Source: Streptomyces sp. H39-S7 (GTDB lineage: Bacteria > Actinomycetota > Actinomycetes > Streptomycetales > Streptomycetaceae). From it: a stretch of DNA of 64,000 nucleotides. Where the stretch lies: positions 1 to 64,000 of the forward strand of contig NZ_JAPVLU010000042.1 in NCBI RefSeq assembly GCF_027158205.1. Direction: 5' to 3'. Below the pieces are notes generated by a model that was not told where the DNA came from, ran no database searches, and was given only the letters and a program-made list of their open reading frames with translations. Positions 38,251-46,949 of the stretch are shown here, in pieces. The position numbers and the translations under genes are program-made. How positions within the stretch are numbered: position 1 is the first letter of the stretch; each line of letters opens with the position of its first letter.

Positions 38251-39456
38251 GTGGCCGAGGCTGTACAGGGCGCGCATCAGGGTGCGGCGAAACTGTCGCT
38301 GACCGATCTCATCGAGCGCAGCGCCGAGTTGAAGGGGGAACTGGTCACTTTCGCGCAGAGCGCTCGCTTCGACCGGTGGTTGACGCCCCTCCTGCTGGAG
38401 GCCGCTGGGCCTGCACGGCAGCTCGACGAGGGTACGGCGATCCGTATCACCGACCACTTCATCCTGCGGTACCGCCTGCCGGACGGCTCGAAGGTGGTGG
38501 ACCGGTTCGTCGCCGGACGGAAGGGCTTGACCGCGGCCGACCGGGAGATACTGCTCGGCTGGCGTGACCCGGTCGAGGGAGTGTTCGAGATTCAGCGGAA
38601 GGACGGGGATGCCGTCGTCCTGCTGAACCTTGTCGACGACCTGGAGTACCGCACGTACTCGAATGTCGGGCGGTCGGCGTTCCGTGGAGTGTTTACGGGG
38701 GGATTCCTCCACGCCAGCCTGGTGCCACTCCGCCCGGCCGACGGGGCGTGGCTGGTGTCCGGGGCGATGTCGTACTACCCCAGGTCCAGTGCCACTGACA
38801 TCGCACAGGCCGCGCTCGAACTGGCCACCAGTCAACCCGAGCTGGTCTTCCGCAATCCCCAGAAGGTCGAGCAGGGGTGGCAGCGGATGCGGGAGGACCG
38901 GGCGGCGTTCGTCGAGTTCTGCGGCGGCGACGAGTTGGTGCTTCCGCCAGCCGAAGCCGAGGATCTCCTCAACGCCTACTACCGCCACCGCCAGAAGGTC
39001 CTCGTCGCCGCACAACCCGGCCGTACTCGGCACGGACGGCTCCCTGGCCTGGACATGCCCTTCTTCGAGCTTCCGCGGGAACTGGCGGAAGCGGACACCA
39101 TTGGTGTCATCTATGACCAGGTCGACGGGCTCAACTTCTACGCCGACTACGGGATGCTGCGGGACCTCTTCGCGGACCCCACCCGCGCGGGCCGTGGGCA
39201 GCACCAGGATCTGCTGTGCACCTATCTGCGCGAGGAGTCGATCGCGCCCTTGCCGATCAGCCGCTTGGCCGCCGCTCACCCGGAGACAGCCGATGCCGTG
39301 TTCCGGAAGCTGCTGAGGGAGCCCGAATTCGCTTGGAGCGAGCACGGTGAGGCACTGCTGCGCCGACGCAAGCCCTGGTACTTCGCGAACGAGCCCCGCC
39401 CTGGCGTCTCCGTGATCGGCGACCGCCTCAATGCGCTCGTTGCCGGCCGCCGGTAG
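38251..39456 (+). CDS. Unknown protein, 401 residues, in the toxin-antitoxin cargo block
   Basis: I do not recognise the family. It lacks a signal peptide and membrane helices and looks globular and cytoplasmic. Notable stretches are FILRYRLPDGSKVVDRFVAGRKGLTAADREILLGWRDPVEG (an RNA- or nucleotide-binding-like SH3 start is possible), FRGVFTGGFLHASLVPLRPADGAWLVSGAMSYYP, and a C-terminal FVEFCGGDELVLPPAEAEDLL. GTG 38,251 follows AAAGGG; a GTG two codons earlier is also possible. It shares the block with CcbP and a VapBC-like pair. Confidence 0.7.
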   Translation: MAEAVQGAHQGAAKLSLTDLIERSAELKGELVTFAQSARFDRWLTPLLLEAAGPARQLDEGTAIRITDHFILRYRLPDGSKVVDRFVAGRKGLTAADREILLGWRDPVEGVFEIQRKDGDAVVLLNLVDDLEYRTYSNVGRSAFRGVFTGGFLHASLVPLRPADGAWLVSGAMSYYPRSSATDIAQAALELATSQPELVFRNPQKVEQGWQRMREDRAAFVEFCGGDELVLPPAEAEDLLNAYYRHRQKVLVAAQPGRTRHGRLPGLDMPFFELPRELAEADTIGVIYDQVDGLNFYADYGMLRDLFADPTRAGRGQHQDLLCTYLREESIAPLPISRLAAAHPETADAVFRKLLREPEFAWSEHGEALLRRRKPWYFANEPRPGVSVIGDRLNALVAGRR

Positions 39457-39567
39457 CTACAGTTCACGCGGGCACGGCGGCCGCGGGGCGACCGGCCGAG
39501 CCGATCACCTTGAAGCAGCCAGGGCAGTGCACCAGCCAGTTAACACTCCCTGTATTACACTTCTCGT

Positions 39568-39849
39568 ATGGATACGTCCCGCCCTGGCAAGACCCGAGTG
39601 ACCAGCGTCTCTCTGCGTGCCGAGACCTTGGAGGCGATTCGCGCACGCGCCGGTAAGCAGGGTGTCTCCTCATACATCGAGGAGGCCGTGCAGCGGCAGC
39701 TCCAGCGCGAGGCCATCGACGATTACATCGCCGCCGCTGAAGCGGAGCACGGCCCCGTCGACCCGGCTGATGTGTCGGCCAAGGCCGAGCGGATCCGCGC
39801 CCACCACGCTGCCCACCGCGGTGGATCCGCTCCAGTGGACGCCGCATGA
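39568..39849 (+). CDS. Ribbon-helix-helix antitoxin (VapB-like)
   Basis: 93 residues. The N-terminal ribbon-helix-helix (TRVTSVSLRAETLEAIRARAGKQGVSSYIEEAVQRQLQRE) binds DNA; the C-terminal helix (ADVSAKAERIRAHHAAHR) should wrap the toxin. The stop overlaps the toxin start (ATGA), the standard antitoxin-toxin coupling. Upstream, the AT-rich stretch around 39,538-39,562 holds TGTATTACA (39,551-39,559), a short palindrome suited to autoregulation. Confidence 0.85.
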   Translation: MDTSRPGKTRVTSVSLRAETLEAIRARAGKQGVSSYIEEAVQRQLQREAIDDYIAAAEAEHGPVDPADVSAKAERIRAHHAAHRGGSAPVDAA

Positions 39850-40238
39850 GCGGGACTCTCGTTCTCGACAGCGGGGCCCTCTCCAAGCTCTCCCGCCGGC
39901 ACCGCGACATGACCGTGTGGCTGGACGTCGCCCGCAGCCTGGACCTGCTGGTCGTGACGAGCGCGGCCACGCTGGTGGAGGCACGCGACCCGAAGGTGCC
40001 GCAGGCGGCGTTCGACGATGCCGTTTCCCTGACCAAGGTGCGCCCCGTCACGGAGGAGATCGCACGAGCGGCAAGCAGACTGCTCGCCGCCGAAAGCCTG
40101 CACGGCCACAAGTACGCCATCGACGCGATGCTCGGTGCCACGGCCCACCTGGAGCACGGCGACGTCACTGTCGTCACGAGCGACACCGATGACCTGCGCC
40201 GACTGTGCCACCCCCGCATCGCCGTCGAGCCGATCTGA
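39846..40238 (+). CDS. PIN-domain toxin (VapC-like ribonuclease)
   Basis: 130 residues. The PIN acidic residues are visible: LVLDSGAL at the N-terminus, a middle Glu (ATLVEARDP), HKYAIDAMLGATA with Asp, and TSDTDDLRRL at the end. It should cut RNA when its antitoxin is degraded. It is the last gene of the block, ending 45 bases before the LLM fragment B unit, so the pair could stabilise the inserted block. Confidence 0.87.
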   Translation: MSGTLVLDSGALSKLSRRHRDMTVWLDVARSLDLLVVTSAATLVEARDPKVPQAAFDDAVSLTKVRPVTEEIARAASRLLAAESLHGHKYAIDAMLGATAHLEHGDVTVVTSDTDDLRRLCHPRIAVEPI

Positions 40239-40282
40239 GTCGCCCACGTTGGCCTTGCCGCCGCCCTTGTCGCGTTCCAGCA

Positions 40283-40530
40283 GGTCAGCCCGTGATAGGT
40301 GAACGCGGCTTGACCGACGTGACGAGCGTTCCGAGCCGCATCCGTTCGGTGGCCGCCGCGGCCGCGGTGAGCGTGGGCACCGCGCCGAACCACGGGCCGT
40401 CCCGGAAGGTGCGCCTGGAGAGGTGGTCGTAGGTGTAGGCGCTGTGGAAGCCGAGGTCCTCGGCACGCCGCCACACCTCCTGTCCCTCATTCCACCGGTG
40501 GATGGGCAGGATGACCGTACTCAGACGCGT
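40283..40530 (-). pseudogene. LLM 5' fragment B (codons 1-72) plus 33-bp foreign arm, start codon lost
   Basis: Exactly 248 bases, like units A and C. Read leftward it encodes RLSTVILPIHRWNEGQ to RMRLGTLVTS; the ATG is changed to ACG, so it cannot start here. The arm 40,283-40,315 aligns without gaps to the other two. The DNA just beyond (40,239-40,282) encodes in one frame LLERDKGGGKANVG on the minus strand, possibly another remnant. Confidence 0.9.
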
Positions 40531-40650
40531 GTCGTCGACCCTACGCGGTCGAACGCCTCCGCCCGGAACCGGGCACGGGACGCGGTGCCTCCGAGCCGGC
40601 GTCACGCGGTGATGCCGCATGGTCCTGTGCCCGCTCCGCGCGGCGGCGCT

Positions 40651-42150
40651 TCAGAATCCGGCAGGATCGATCGTGATCTCCCGCTTGAGGATCTTGCCCG
40701 TGGGGCCCTTGGGCAGTGTGTCGGCGAAGCGGACCACACGGGGGTACTTGTAGGCGGCCACGCGGGTGCGGACGTGGTCGCGGATCTCGTCGGCCGTGGC
40801 GTGCGCTCGGGGCTTGAGGACGACGACGGCCGCGATCTCCTCGCCCAGGGTGCCGTCGGGCACGCCGACCACCGCGGCCTCGGCGACGGCGGGGTGCTCG
40901 TACAGCACCTCCTCGATCTCGCGCGGATAGACGTTGTAGCCGCCGCGGATGATCATGTCCTTCTTGCGGTCGACGACGAACCAGTAGCCGTCCTCGTCCA
41001 CCCGGGCCAGGTCGCCGGTGTGGAACCAGCCATCGCGGACCGCCTCGGCGGTCGCGTCGGGGCGGTTCCAGTAGCCCGCCATCACGTTCTCGCCGCGCAC
41101 GGCGATCTCGCCCACCTGGCCGGGTGCGCTGTCCGCCCCCGTCTCGGTGACCAGCCGCAGCTCCACGCCGCGCACCGGCAGGCCGATCGAGCCGGGCTTG
41201 CGCGGACGGTCCGGCGCGTTGAACGCGGCCACCGGGGACGTCTCCGACAGGCCGTACCCCTCCAGCACCGGCACGTCGAACCGCTGCTCGAAGCCGTGCA
41301 GCACCTCGACCGGCAGTGCGGCTCCCCCCGAGACGGCCAGCCGTAGCCGCTGGGCATCGAAGCCGTCGGGCAGCTCGGCGTGGAGCAGGGCCGTGTACAT
41401 GGTGGGCACGCCGAGGAACACGGTGACGCCGTCCTCGGCGAGGATCCGCAGGGCCGCGTCCGGGTCGAAGCGCGGGAGCAGGGTGAGGGTCGCCCCTGCG
41501 GCGACGGAGGCGTTGAGCGCGCAGGTCTGCCCGAAGCCGTGGAACAGCGGAAGACCGCCGAAGAAGACGTCGCCGGGACGGGCCTGGAAAAGCGTCTCGG
41601 CGGTGGTGGCGGCGTTGGACAGCAGGTTGCGGTGGGTCAGGCCGGCGCCCTTCGGACTGCCGGTCGTGCCGGACGTGTAGAGGATGACCGCGAGGTCGTC
41701 GTCGGCGCGTTCGACCATGCCCGGCAGCGGCTCGGCCGCGCCGAGCCGGGCGTCGAACGCCTCCGGCTCGGCGATCAGGCAGTCCGTGCCGGTCGCGGCG
41801 GCTGCCTCGGCGGTCTCCTGCCGCGCCGCCGGCGAGGCCAACACCAGCCGGGCGCCCGAGTCGCGCAGGGTGAAGGCGATCTCCCGCGCCTTGAGCAGCG
41901 GGTTCATCGGCACGACCACGGCGCCGGCGCGCAGGATGCCGTAGTAGGCGACGGGGAAGTGCGCGATGTTGGGCATGACCAGCCCGACGCGGTCGCCTGG
42001 GCGGACGCCGCGCGCGTGCAGGAGCGCGGCGGCACGGGCGCTGAGGTCGTCGAGCTCGGCGTAGCCGAGGGCCGTGGAGCCCTGGCGGACGGCCGTCCGG
42101 CTGCCGTGGGCGGCGGCGCTGGCCACCAGCAGGCTGGCGAGGTTGGTCAT
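40651..42150 (-). CDS. Acyl-CoA synthetase (AMP-binding), medium/long-chain type
   Basis: 499 residues of the adenylate-forming family: the P-loop VILYTSGTTGSPKGAGLTH, GYGLSETSP, the hinge GYWFVVDRKKDMIIRGGYNVYPREIEE, and the catalytic lysine in PKGPTGKILKRE. It activates a carboxylic acid to its CoA thioester. ATG 42,150 follows GAGGA. It is divergent from the AraC regulator and belongs to the catabolic cargo block; it may feed the acid substrate into the pathway. Confidence 0.9.
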   Translation of the reverse strand: MTNLASLLVASAAAHGSRTAVRQGSTALGYAELDDLSARAAALLHARGVRPGDRVGLVMPNIAHFPVAYYGILRAGAVVVPMNPLLKAREIAFTLRDSGARLVLASPAARQETAEAAAATGTDCLIAEPEAFDARLGAAEPLPGMVERADDDLAVILYTSGTTGSPKGAGLTHRNLLSNAATTAETLFQARPGDVFFGGLPLFHGFGQTCALNASVAAGATLTLLPRFDPDAALRILAEDGVTVFLGVPTMYTALLHAELPDGFDAQRLRLAVSGGAALPVEVLHGFEQRFDVPVLEGYGLSETSPVAAFNAPDRPRKPGSIGLPVRGVELRLVTETGADSAPGQVGEIAVRGENVMAGYWNRPDATAEAVRDGWFHTGDLARVDEDGYWFVVDRKKDMIIRGGYNVYPREIEEVLYEHPAVAEAAVVGVPDGTLGEEIAAVVVLKPRAHATADEIRDHVRTRVAAYKYPRVVRFADTLPKGPTGKILKREITIDPAGF

Positions 42151-42446
42151 GGCGGGGTCCTCGGGATTCAGGTGACGGGGCAGCGGGGGCGGGGTCGGGC
42201 CGGACGGTTTCAGCGGGTGGAGGCAGCGGCCTGAGGGCCCCGGGGTGTGCCGCCCGCACCGTTCTGGTCGGTACCCAGAACCACACGGGCGGTTCCCGGC
42301 GGGCGATGCGGTCCCCGGACGCCGGGGCCGTAGCGGCACCGGCGCGGCCCCTGCAGCGTAGGAATTCCGCCGCCCGAATGCTTGACCTTGCGGGACGAAG
42401 GACTTATCACTTGGGGACGCACGATTCGGCAGCTCTGGAGCAGCCC

Positions 42447-43469
42447 GTGAAACCTCTCATCCGCAGCGCCGCCCTGAACGGCTACATCGAGCTGAGCCGT
42501 TCGCTCGGCGTCGACCCGCAGCCCCTGCTGAGAAGCGTCGGCCTGGACGCGGCCGCGCTCGCCGTCCAGGACCGCTGGATCTCGGGCGCCGCGGGCGTGC
42601 GCCTGCTGGAGCTCACCGCCGCCGCGGCCCACCACGAGGACTTCGGGCTGCGCCTGGCTGAGTACCGCCGTCTGTCGACCCTCGGACCGATCGGCCTGGT
42701 GGTCCGTGAGGAACCCGACGTGCGCAGCGCGATCAGCCTGCTCGTGCGGCACGAGCACATGTACAACGAGGTGCTGCACACCCGGCTGTCCGAGGCCCAG
42801 GGTCTGGCCACGCTCAAGGTGGCGCTGGACGTGGGGGAGTCGGTCGAACACCGCCAGGCCACGGATCTGGCGGTGGCGGCCTACCACCGCGTCCTGCGCA
42901 GTTTCCTGGGCGAGCACTGGCAGCCGCTCACTGTCTGCTTCACCTGTCCGGCACCCGCGGACTCCGCCCCGTACCGGCGCTTCTTCGGCCCCACGGTGGA
43001 GTTCGAGCGCGAGTTCGACGGCATCGTCTTCTACGCGAGCGACCTGTCCGCACGCAACGCGCTGTCCGACCCCCAGCTGCGCACCTACGCGCAGCAGTAC
43101 TTCGAGGCCATCGCCGCGCCCCGGGATCATTCCGCGGCCGATCGGGTGCGCGAGCTGATCGAGGTGCTGCTGCCGACCGGGCGCTGCTCCGTCGAGCAGG
43201 TGGCCCACAGCCTCGGCGTCGACCGGCGCACCGTCCACCGCCGCCTGGCCGACTCGGACGAGACGTTCTCCTCCCTGCTCAACGCCACCCGGAGGCAGCT
43301 CACCGAGCAGCTCGTGGCGAATCCGCGCAGGTCCCTCACAGACATCTCGACGCTGCTCGGGTTCTCCTCACCCAGCGCCTTCTCGCGCTGGTTCAGCGCG
43401 CAGTTCGGCTGCAGCGCCCGGGAGTGGCGGGCCCGGCGGCGGGCCGGGCAGTCCGCCGGGCAGGAGTAG
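42447..43469 (+). CDS. AraC family transcriptional regulator
   Basis: 340 residues with an N-terminal arabinose-binding-like domain (RSAALNGYIELSRSLGVDPQPLLRSVGLD) and a C-terminal AraC helix-turn-helix (SVEQVAHSLGVDRRTVHRRL, ISTLLGFSSPSAFSRWFSAQFGCSAREWR). It resembles the OruR-type group that regulates catabolic genes. GTG 42,447 is preferred (CTGGAG at 42,435). It sits between the divergent acyl-CoA synthetase and the BKACE operon and probably controls both. Confidence 0.88.
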   Translation: MKPLIRSAALNGYIELSRSLGVDPQPLLRSVGLDAAALAVQDRWISGAAGVRLLELTAAAAHHEDFGLRLAEYRRLSTLGPIGLVVREEPDVRSAISLLVRHEHMYNEVLHTRLSEAQGLATLKVALDVGESVEHRQATDLAVAAYHRVLRSFLGEHWQPLTVCFTCPAPADSAPYRRFFGPTVEFEREFDGIVFYASDLSARNALSDPQLRTYAQQYFEAIAAPRDHSAADRVRELIEVLLPTGRCSVEQVAHSLGVDRRTVHRRLADSDETFSSLLNATRRQLTEQLVANPRRSLTDISTLLGFSSPSAFSRWFSAQFGCSAREWRARRRAGQSAGQE

Positions 43470-43777
43470 CCGCCACCGGGCGCGCCGGGGGTCCGACCTC
43501 GTCGGTGTCCCAGAATGACAAGTCGAACGTCTCCTGTGGTAAAGCATCCAGGAGCTCCCCGGCCTACCTTGGACACCACCCCGAGGGGCCGGCTCCCCGG
43601 AGAGCGCCGCGCGGCTCCCCTACCCCGACCGCGCGGACTCCGGGGCTCCAGCCGGCCGCCGGTGACCGGCTGTCAGGCCGTCCGGACCTCTGCACCACCA
43701 CCTCGATCCTCGTCCCGGAAAGCGCCGCCCCGCGGGGTCGCGCCGACGAGTGGTCGCTTTCCCGAAGGAGACGGACC

Positions 43778-44851
43778 GTGCACTTCCACGACGACTCGCT
43801 GTACCCCGAGAACCAGGAAAAGCTGGTCATCCAGGCCGCGCCGTACGGTCCGGAGTGGCTGCCCGGTGACGCGGCGGACATCCCGCTCACCATGGACGAG
43901 CAGGTCCAGGCCGCCGTCGACTGCTACAACGCCGGTGCCACGGTGCTGCACATGCACGTGCGCGAGCTGGACGGCCACGGCTCGAAGCGCATGTCGATGT
44001 TCAACGAGATGATGGCCCGGCTGCGCGCGGCCGTCCCCGACATGGTGATCCAGATCGGCGGCTCGATCTCGTTCGCTCCCGAGGAGGGCGGCGAGGAGGC
44101 CAGGTGGCTCAGCTACGACACCCGCCACCTGCTGGCCGAGGTCGACCCGGCGCCCGATCAGGTCACCATCGCGATCAACACCAGCCAGATGAACATCGTC
44201 GAGATCATGACCGACGAGGACCTGGAGGGCACCTCGATCGGGAAGAACCCGACGCTGCACACCGCGTACCGCAACATGGTGGTCGAGGCGGGCCCCGACT
44301 TCTACCTGGAGCACCTCAAGAGGCTCCACGCCAACGGCATCCAGCCGCACTTCCAGCTGGCTCACCTCGCCCAGCTGGAGACGGTCGAGCGGATGATCCG
44401 CGCCGGCGTCCACACCGGCCCGCTGGTGCTCAACTACGTGGCCATCGGCGGCGGCTTCGCCGGCCGCCACCCCGCCGACCTGGTCGAGTTCGTGCGCCGC
44501 GTCCCGGACGGCGCGGTGCTCACCATCGAGAGCTCGATGCGCGCGGTCGCCCCGATGAACGCCATCGGCATCGCCCTCGGCTGCCACGTCCGGGTGGGCA
44601 ACGAGGACAACCTCTGGGGCCGCAAGGGTGAGCGCATGACGTCGGTGCGGCAGGTCGAGCAGATGGTGAAGATCTCCGAGGGCCTCGGCCGCGAGATCGC
44701 CTCCGGTCCCGAAGCGCGCGAGATCTACCACATCGGCGAGTACTACGCCGACACCGACGAGACCCTGGCCCGTCTGGGCATGGTGCCCAACCGCCGGCCC
44801 GGACAGCGCGGTCCGATGCTGCGCCCCGAGGGCTCGCGCGCCCTGGTCTGA
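43778..44851 (+). CDS. Beta-keto acid cleavage enzyme (BKACE, DUF849)
   Basis: 357 residues. BKACE enzymes condense a beta-keto acid with acetyl-CoA to give acetoacetate and a new acyl-CoA. The zinc-binding pair is visible in VLHMHVRE (about residue 50). Other family features include PDMVIQIGGSISF, LNYVAIGGGFAG and VRVGNEDNLWGRKGER. It is somewhat longer than most of the family. The substrate cannot be named from the sequence. GTG 43,778 follows AAGGAG. The acetoacetate it would make fits the acetoacetyl-CoA synthetase gene downstream. Confidence 0.83.
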   Translation: MHFHDDSLYPENQEKLVIQAAPYGPEWLPGDAADIPLTMDEQVQAAVDCYNAGATVLHMHVRELDGHGSKRMSMFNEMMARLRAAVPDMVIQIGGSISFAPEEGGEEARWLSYDTRHLLAEVDPAPDQVTIAINTSQMNIVEIMTDEDLEGTSIGKNPTLHTAYRNMVVEAGPDFYLEHLKRLHANGIQPHFQLAHLAQLETVERMIRAGVHTGPLVLNYVAIGGGFAGRHPADLVEFVRRVPDGAVLTIESSMRAVAPMNAIGIALGCHVRVGNEDNLWGRKGERMTSVRQVEQMVKISEGLGREIASGPEAREIYHIGEYYADTDETLARLGMVPNRRPGQRGPMLRPEGSRALV

Positions 44852-44972
44852 GCCAGGACCCGGCGGTGTGCCGCGGGGCGCCGACTTCTGGCACCCCGCG
44901 ACCGCCGCCGTCCCCGGGCCGGCGCGCCCCGAGGCGCGCCGCCGCACCATCGACGAGCAACGGAGCAACCCT

Positions 44973-45947
44973 GTGGCACACGCCATCCGCTTCCACCAGA
45001 CCGGCGACCCCGACGTCCTGCGATGGGACGAGGTGACCGTCGGCGTTCCGGGCCCGGGCGAGGTGCGCATCCGGCACGAGGCCGTCGGCGTGAACTTCGC
45101 CGACACCTACTTCCGCACCGGCCTGTACCCCGCGCCGCTTCCCGCGGGCATCGGCGTCGAGGCGGCCGGCGTGGTCGAGGCCGTCGGCGAGGGCGTCACC
45201 CACGTCGCCGAAGGCGATCGGGTGACCTACACCGGGAGTCCGCTGGGCGCCTACAGCACCGAGCGGGTCATGCCCGCCTCGCACCTGATCAAGCTGCCCG
45301 AAGCGATCAGCTGCGAGACCGCCGCGGCGATGACCATGCGCGGGCTCACCTCCGCCTATCTGATGCGCCGGATCGCCCCGCTCAAGGCAGGAGACACGAT
45401 CCTGCTGCACGCGGCGGCCGGCGGCGTCGGCCTGATCGTCTCGCAGTGGGCCAAGCTGCTGGGGCTGACCGTCATCGGCACCGTCTCCACCGAGGAGAAG
45501 GCCGAGCTGGCCCGTGCCCACGGCACCGACCACGTCGTCCACTACCGACGCGAGGACGTGGCCGCCCGGGTGCGCGAGCTGACCGGCGGCGCCGGCGTCC
45601 CGGTGGTCCTCGACGGTGTCGGCCAGGACACCTTCGCCGGCTCGCTCGCGTCACTGCGCCGACGCGGCCTGCTGGTCTGCTTCGGCACGGCCTCCGGGCC
45701 GATTCCGCCCATCGACGCCGTGCAGCTCGCCCTGGCCGGCTCGGTGTTCGTCACCCGCCCCGCGCTGGCCGACTACATCGCCGACCCCGCCGACCGCGAC
45801 GAACTGTCCGCGGAGCTGTTCGGCCACGTCGCCTCCGGCCGCATCGTGATCGAGACCAACCAGCGATACGCCCTCAAGGACGCCGCGCAGGCCCACCGCG
45901 ACCTGGAAGCCGGCCGCACCACCGGCTCGTCCGTCCTCGTCCCGTGA
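44973..45947 (+). CDS. Quinone oxidoreductase / zinc-independent alcohol dehydrogenase
   Basis: 324 residues of the zeta-crystallin type MDR family: GVNFADTYFRTGLYPAPLPAGIGVEAAGVV and the NADPH-binding HAAAGGVGLIVSQWAKLLG. No zinc-ligand cysteines are visible. GTG 44,973 follows CGGAG. It could reduce a quinone or an enone intermediate in the same pathway as the BKACE gene 121 bases upstream. Confidence 0.88.
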   Translation: MAHAIRFHQTGDPDVLRWDEVTVGVPGPGEVRIRHEAVGVNFADTYFRTGLYPAPLPAGIGVEAAGVVEAVGEGVTHVAEGDRVTYTGSPLGAYSTERVMPASHLIKLPEAISCETAAAMTMRGLTSAYLMRRIAPLKAGDTILLHAAAGGVGLIVSQWAKLLGLTVIGTVSTEEKAELARAHGTDHVVHYRREDVAARVRELTGGAGVPVVLDGVGQDTFAGSLASLRRRGLLVCFGTASGPIPPIDAVQLALAGSVFVTRPALADYIADPADRDELSAELFGHVASGRIVIETNQRYALKDAAQAHRDLEAGRTTGSSVLVP

Positions 45948-45990
45948 CCACGCCCCGCGTGGACTCCACAGACCCCCTGGAGCGAGCACC

Positions 45991-46905
45991 ATGAACCACA
46001 CCCAAGCCCCCGAGGCGGGCGTTCCCGCGCTGGTGCGGTCGGCCAGCCTCGGCTCGGTCAAAGCCGAACCTCTGACCTGCACCATCGGTGCCGAGCTGGC
46101 GGGCGTCCATCTCGGCGAGGCGGCTCGCGACGACGACTTGTTCGCCGAGATCCGGGCGCTGCTGCTGCGGTACAAGGTGCTGTTCCTGCGCGACCAGGAC
46201 ATCACCCGGGCCGAGCACGTGGCCTTCGCCTCGCGGTTCGGAGCCCTGGAGGACCACCCCGTCGCCGGCAGCGACCCCGACCATCCCGGTCTGGTCCGCA
46301 TCTACAAGGACCTGGACAGCAAGCCCGAGCACTACGAGAACGCCCTGCACACGGACGGGACCTGGCGGGAGAACCCGTCCCTGGGCGCCGTACTGCGCTG
46401 CGTGGAGTCCCCGCCGGTCGGCGGCGACACCATCTGGGTCAACATGGCCGAGGCGTACCGTCGCCTCCCCGAGCACGTCAAGACCCAGATCGCCGAGCTG
46501 CGCGCCCGCCACAGCATCGAGGCCACCTTCGGCGCGGTGATGCCGACGGAGACGCGCCACCAGCTCAAGGCGCGGTACCCCGACGCCGAGCACCCCGTGG
46601 TGCGGACCCACCCCGAGACCGACGAGAAGATCCTCTTCGTCAACAGTTTCGCCACCCACTTCGTCAACTTCCACACGCCCGAGCGGGTCCGCTTCGGCCA
46701 GGACTACGCGCCCGGCGCGAGCCAGCTGCTGAACTACCTGATCAGCCAGGCCGCCGTCCCGGAGTACCAGGTCCGCTGGCGCTGGCAGCCCGACAGCGTC
46801 GCGATCTGGGACAACCGCTCCACCCAGCACTACGCCGTCCAGGACTACGGCCGCGCCCCCCGCAAGATGGAACGCGCGGGAATCGTCGGCGACCGACCCT
46901 TCTAA
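45991..46905 (+). CDS. TauD/TfdA family alpha-ketoglutarate-dependent dioxygenase
   Basis: 304 residues. The iron-binding HxD is in ALHTDGTWRENPS and the distal His in STQHYAVQDYG; the 2-oxoglutarate-binding Arg follows in RKMER. Such enzymes hydroxylate taurine, 2,4-D or similar acids, often releasing a group. It lies in the BKACE operon 43 bases after the quinone reductase gene, so it may hydroxylate the substrate before cleavage (inference). Confidence 0.9.
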   Translation: MNHTQAPEAGVPALVRSASLGSVKAEPLTCTIGAELAGVHLGEAARDDDLFAEIRALLLRYKVLFLRDQDITRAEHVAFASRFGALEDHPVAGSDPDHPGLVRIYKDLDSKPEHYENALHTDGTWRENPSLGAVLRCVESPPVGGDTIWVNMAEAYRRLPEHVKTQIAELRARHSIEATFGAVMPTETRHQLKARYPDAEHPVVRTHPETDEKILFVNSFATHFVNFHTPERVRFGQDYAPGASQLLNYLISQAAVPEYQVRWRWQPDSVAIWDNRSTQHYAVQDYGRAPRKMERAGIVGDRPF

Positions 46906-46949
46906 TCATTCGCGCCCGAGTCCCCGCAAGGGGCACCGGGAAAGGTGAG

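Noticed and set aside
40239-40282. LLERDKGGGKANVG-like frame next to fragment B as the end of a recombinase
   Set aside because: Only about 14 codons long, no family can be assigned, and it may be chance in GC-rich DNA.
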